Part shown: positions 8,209-11,369 of the stretch, in pieces
Layout of the letters: each line of letters begins with the position of its first letter
Position numbering within the stretch: position 1 is the first letter of the stretch
Source of the DNA: Blastocladiella britannica
Taxonomy: Eukaryota > Blastocladiomycota > Blastocladiomycetes > Blastocladiales > Blastocladiaceae
Assembly (NCBI GenBank): GCA_025349905.2
Contig: MU625124.1
Span: 1 to 11,369, forward strand
Length of the DNA: 11,369 nt
Direction of reading: 5' to 3'
Position numbers and translations under genes: made by a program
Notes under the pieces: model-generated
The model's input: the letters and a program-made list of their open reading frames with translations, nothing else
What the model was told of the DNA's origin: nothing
Database searches by the model: none

Positions 8209-9441
8209 ATGTCGCATATCACCGACTTGCCCTTCCTATGCAAGTCGCAGCTGCATATGCACGCGTCGCCGCAGAGCATTGCCCGATTACGAGCCACTTG
8301 CCGATTGCTCAGCGACTTTCCCATGGACTATCACATGGACGCGCTCGTGGCCGCGCAGACCGCCCGTTACGGCGCACCCATACACCGCACCCGGCTTCCC
8401 GACGATCTTGTCCACAACCACGAGCTGTTTACGGCGCGCGCGGTCACAGCCATGATTAGCAGCCAGTTCTGGCACCCGGCGGCGCGCGAGTGGATCGTAC
8501 CGCGCATTGTGGCTGCGCGCGGGTGGACGGCGCTGGTGCGTGCGATGCTCAAGCACCCGAACTTTCCCCACCCGGGGCTGGTGGAGCACGCGTGGGCGGT
8601 CATGAAGCAGGCGCCCCTGGAAGAGCATTTACGAGAGGCTGGCGAAGAAGACGCGGACCTGGACCCGGAGCCGCATCCTATTCTTCCCATGGCTGTACAG
8701 GACGTCGGCGATCCACTGGCATTGAGCGACACGGAAAGTCGCTCCTCGGACGGCGACGATGGTGATGGAGGCGTGTCCCCGCTGTCGCAAGGGAGCGATG
8801 AGGCAGCGTATGCAGCCGATGCCGATCAACAGGATCGCGGCGACATGTACGAACGCGCGGGGTACGGGATGGCTCTGGTCACGCTGGAAGCGCTGCATTA
8901 TGCTGTCTCTGCAGTGCCAGTAGATCAACCGGACGCGTTTGCATTGGTCAACGAGCTGCTGGATCACCGCGGCGCGGTGCCTGAGACATTTCACGTTTCG
9001 GTCCTCCCGGCCGCGATGGCGCTGGGATACACTGACATTGTATTGACGCTACTTGACCATCCACGCGCGCTGACGAGCGTGTACCGGGCCATAGAGCTTT
9101 GTGCCGAGACGGTTTTTGTTGCTGCTCCAACAGGTGACGATCTTTATTCACGACTGGCAGCCCGCATTCCCAACCCCGTCCCCATCATTCCGTGGAACCG
9201 GTGGATGGAGGCGGCCATTCGCAGCAACAACGTTGCTCTTGTCCCGCGACTCATCAACGAGTGGCAAGTATGCGGCATGGACGGGTCGCCGGTCACGGAT
9301 CCGGGCCTGGACGTTTGGCTGGAGGATCTTGCGCTCTTGTGTGTCCGGGTCAAGTGCACGCAGGCGCTCGGCGCGATCTTTGATCACCCGGCGATGCCCA
9401 CCGCCTCGGCGCGGCTCCAGGAGGCGCTCCAGGAGTATTGA
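8209..9441 (+). CDS. F-box-like / degenerate ankyrin-like repeat protein
   Basis: This is one intronless frame of 410 aa. The first 40 residues (DLPFLCKSQLHMHASPQS, IARLRATCRLLSDF) resemble an F-box: an LP start, a hydrophobic stretch, and an RLR-TCR helix. Later segments look like worn ankyrin hairpins: IVAARGWTALVRAMLKHP (about 102-119), AMALGYTDIVLTLLDHPRAL (about 268-287), AIRSNNVALVPRLINEW (about 331-347) and VRVKCTQALGAIFDHPAM (about 378-395). Between them is an acidic, Ser-rich spacer (about 150-210). No catalytic motif is seen. If the F-box is real the protein could recruit substrates to an SCF ubiquitin ligase, but that is inference. The reading frame is strongly coding in composition, and the stop is TGA 9439-9441. 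It converges on the SANT-domain gene. Confidence 0.75.
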   Translation: MSHITDLPFLCKSQLHMHASPQSIARLRATCRLLSDFPMDYHMDALVAAQTARYGAPIHRTRLPDDLVHNHELFTARAVTAMISSQFWHPAAREWIVPRIVAARGWTALVRAMLKHPNFPHPGLVEHAWAVMKQAPLEEHLREAGEEDADLDPEPHPILPMAVQDVGDPLALSDTESRSSDGDDGDGGVSPLSQGSDEAAYAADADQQDRGDMYERAGYGMALVTLEALHYAVSAVPVDQPDAFALVNELLDHRGAVPETFHVSVLPAAMALGYTDIVLTLLDHPRALTSVYRAIELCAETVFVAAPTGDDLYSRLAARIPNPVPIIPWNRWMEAAIRSNNVALVPRLINEWQVCGMDGSPVTDPGLDVWLEDLALLCVRVKCTQALGAIFDHPAMPTASARLQEALQEY

Positions 9442-9504
9442 CGCTTGCTTGCTGATATTGTTCAACTGTGTACATTGAAAGAATAATATAGTCTAATTGC
9501 TCAC
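9442..9504. terminator. Shared 3' region of two convergent genes
   Basis: Only 63 bp separate the stop codons of the plus-strand ankyrin-like gene and the minus-strand SANT gene. The plus strand has GAATAATATAG at 9481-9491, an AATAAA-like signal. Transcripts probably overlap at their 3' ends. This is inferred from the spacing and AT content. Confidence 0.4.
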
Positions 9505-10950
9505 TTATCGTCGCCGAAGCCGCTTGGCTACTGGCGCCTCGGGCTCTGGTTCAGAATCTTGGCTGTCAGAAGGCATCTCTGGTAGTGGTGGTGGTGGCGG
9601 TGGCGGTGGTCGCTTTCGCGACGACTGGCCTCGATCACTCATGTCGTCGTCCATGCCATCGCCCGCGCTGCCAACCTCCATCTTGTCGTCCGTGCCGTCG
9701 TCGCCGTTGTCGTTGTCTTCGTCGTCGGTCGGGGAAGGCGAGCGTCGCTCCTGGCCCAGTGGAATCTCGAGTGCCTCGCCATCGTCATCATCGCTGCCAC
9801 TCTTCCCCTTGTCGTTGACGACAGTGTCATCGGCGTCGCGGCCGTCGTCTCCGTCACTGGACCCGGAGGGGCTCTCGTCACTCTGATCCTCCAGTACCGT
9901 AGCCAATCGATCACCACGGCCAGCATCCGCCGCCCGTCGGCGCGTCCGCGCGCACTGGACCGCGACCTCGAGCCGCGCCAAGTGCTCAGCCGCCGATTCT
10001 TCAGGCCGCCACCGGTGCACGTCGTCCAAGTCGACGCCCATGCGCCGAAACACTGCGTGCGCAGCCGAGTACGCCTCGTCCTGAAAGCCCGGGTGCGCCG
10101 GCTCGTACTCGAGCTCCCACCAGTCGGCCCACTGCTTGCGCCTTCGGTCGCCGGACTCCAGGGCGGCTTGAAAGGCGGGCGAGCGAGTGCGGGCGGCGGC
10201 AGCAAGTGCGCGGCGCACATCGGAACCGGTGATTTCGTCTACTACGGCGACAGTCGTGGCCGTGTGCGATTGCTGCACTCGGTGCTCGGCTTCCAGGATC
10301 GCGAGATGGATCAGTGGGCAGAGATGTGCGCGTAGCTTGGTCAGTAGGTCGAGCCAGGCGTCGGCCATGATGTGGACCGGGGTGCCACCGTGCAAGTGCC
10401 TATTGCAAATTTTTTGTTAGCTTGGCAAGACAAAAAAAAACAGAAAATGAAAACGGACTCGGATGCAAGAACCTCGGCCCGGCGACGGCGAATCAATAGC
10501 AAGGAGCGCAGTTGAGTGGGGAGGAGAGGTCGCTCGCGGTCCAACGCGCGCAGGCCCACCTCCAGCTTCCTCGCCGCCGCTTCACTTGCGGCTTCTTCCA
10601 GTGCAATCTCGTCCGCGCTCGTCTCCATGGCCTCGTCGGCCGCATCGATCTCCACTGGTTCGATCACGTCTGTTACTGCTGTATTTGATTTGTATCAATA
10701 CATTGAACTGGCATTTCCAGTCGAAATAATAAGGCATACCAGGCATTACCGACGCGTGGTGAGATAAGGCCGAAAGGTGCCACAGGACCTGGACAATTGG
10801 CTTGTCCACAGCGGCAGCTATCGCCGCAAGGTTCCACCGAGGGATACGCGAAATGGCATTGATCAGACAATCACGGTCGTGCTGCGTCCAGTTGCCGAGA
10901 TTGGGGGCCGCGTCCGTGTCGGAAGGCGCCGGCGTGTTGGGAGCCTCCAT
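9505..10950 (-). CDS. SANT/Myb-like nuclear protein, possibly Rrn5-like Pol I upstream activation factor subunit
   Basis: Three exons on the minus strand, 10740-10950, 10459-10678 and 9505-10399, give 1326 nt and 441 aa. Introns are 61 nt (GTATGC...TACAG) and 59 nt (GTCCGT...AATAG, with CTAAC). Residues 20-64 (NWTQHDRDCLINAISRIPRW, then IAAAVDKPIVQVLWHLSALS) form a SANT-like domain of the kind in Rrn5, where short helices precede an intolerant VxxYL/LWHL segment. Next comes an EPVEIDAADEAMETSADEIA block, recalling the EIS...LE-A block that follows SANT in Rrn5 proteins, and then a helical ADAWLDLLTKLRAHLCPLIH region (about 155-180) followed by ITGSDVRRAL. The C-terminal third is acidic and Ser-rich, with eight prolines and a terminal KRLRRR nuclear signal. 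In yeast, Rrn5 belongs to UAF, which activates RNA polymerase I. The family call is by resemblance; another SANT protein is possible. The start ATG is at 10948-10950, and the stop is TAA 9505-9507. Confidence 0.7.
9587..9610 (-). repeat. GGT/GGC triplet repeat coding poly-proline
   Basis: Eight triplets (GGT or GGC on the plus strand) encode eight consecutive prolines on the minus strand, in the low-complexity tail of the SANT-domain protein. The repeat keeps the frame if it changes length. Confidence 0.85.
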
Positions 10951-11369
10951 TGCATTTTCTGATTTTTCGTCTATCAATTAATTTCAGTGAGAATCAAGCC
11001 AAAAACATTCGAAAAGCTAGATATATTTTGTAAATGACATAAATTTCGTGGGCCGTGATCGGTTGCCACTCTATTTCTTGGATCGAAACCCGCGCTTCAC
11101 AAAAGGGGAATCCCGCGCGCGGTGTTGTAACCACGTCGGTCTAGAGCACAAGGGGTGCTCTAGGTCATCGCTCCACCGGCACGACAACTAGTTCGGACAC
11201 GCGTCGATAAATAGTCGCACGCAATGTCGTCGTGGGCCGAATGAAATCCGACCGCGTTCTGTACCGTGACCGGTTATGCGGGCCACTGGTTCCTTCGTGG
11301 AAAGCCGTCACGGGGCTACGGAGGCGAAGCTGGAGGTTGAGCTGCCTGCTCAAGCTCGGCTTGTTTGTC
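10951..11369. other. Upstream region of the SANT gene; no convincing gene
   Basis: The first 100 bp are AT-rich and probably hold the SANT-gene promoter (minus strand). Beyond about 11050 the sequence is GC-richer with no frame that resembles a protein on either strand. It contains a perfect 9-bp inverted repeat at 11141-11163 and weaker stems, such as TTGAGC/GCTCAA near 11335-11353 and CCGTGAC/GTCACGG at 11264-11270 and 11307-11313. Confidence 0.45.
11141..11163. repeat. Perfect 9-bp inverted repeat with 5-nt loop
   Basis: The arms CTAGAGCAC (11141-11149) and GTGCTCTAG (11155-11163) are exactly complementary around AAGGG. In RNA the stem could extend by two G-U pairs and a G-C pair outward. 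It is about 190 bp upstream of the SANT gene. It could be a regulator binding site, a hairpin, or a mobile-element end; nothing in the sequence decides between these. Confidence 0.6.

Noticed and set aside
9505..10220. Plus-strand and alternative minus-strand open frames across the acidic tail of the SANT gene
   Set aside because: They are Ser/Pro/Arg-rich shadows of the Asp-rich coding frame, which joins in phase to upstream exons.
11041..11115. tRNA-like GGATCGAAACC resembling a B box
   Set aside because: It departs from GGTTCGANTCC, the flanking bases do not form a T-stem, and no matching A box or acceptor stem is present.
11141..11175. Helitron 3' end suggested by the hairpin
   Set aside because: No CTRR terminus lies 10-12 nt beyond the stem on either strand, and no Rep/helicase coding is near.

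Overview
The window is from a GC-rich, intron-bearing eukaryote, most likely a fungus and possibly an early-diverging (zoosporic) one. The evidence is an Asi1/Asi3-type membrane RING protein, a protein resembling the fungal Pol I factor Rrn5, and very short spliceosomal introns (59-81 nt) with CTGAC/CTAAC branch motifs. The lineage is inferred; no rRNA or marker gene is present to fix it.

Layout. Positions 1-359 (+) hold the end of a DDE-superfamily (Tc1/mariner-like) transposase remnant, already entered at the window edge. Positions 595-1414 (-) encode the exosome cap subunit CSL4 in five exons (191 aa). Only 58 bp further, 1473-2217 (-) encode the ribosome biogenesis factor NIP7 in four exons (178 aa). 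About 120 bp upstream of the NIP7 start a decayed, 5'-truncated non-LTR retrotransposon begins (about 2341-5346, +). It carries reverse transcriptase, RNase H and a zinc-knuckle-like motif, broken by several frameshifts, stops and an internal deletion. Positions 5683-7999 (+) encode a 723-aa multi-pass membrane protein with a C-terminal all-cysteine RING, in three exons. Positions 8209-9441 (+) are an intronless 410-aa gene with an F-box-like start and degenerate ankyrin-like hairpins. Convergent to it, 9505-10950 (-) encode a 441-aa nuclear protein in three exons with an N-terminal SANT/Myb-like domain, most like the fungal Rrn5 family. Positions 10951-11369 contain no convincing gene but have a perfect 9-bp inverted repeat.

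How the genes fit together. CSL4, NIP7 and, if correctly identified, the Rrn5-like protein all act in making ribosomal RNA or 60S subunits: Pol I transcription, pre-rRNA processing, and 3'-end trimming by the exosome. CSL4 and NIP7 are tandem and nearly abutting. The retroelement sits in what looks like the former divergent promoter region between NIP7 and the RING gene.

The gene models were built by hand, matching exon phases and conserved family motifs. The CSL4 and NIP7 models come out at almost exactly the usual family lengths. No previously undescribed system is convincingly shown. The most unusual signals are the recurring GTCCGT/GTCCGC 5' splice site, the paired TGA codons in the retroelement where tryptophan is expected, and a perfect E2F-type palindrome next to CSL4.
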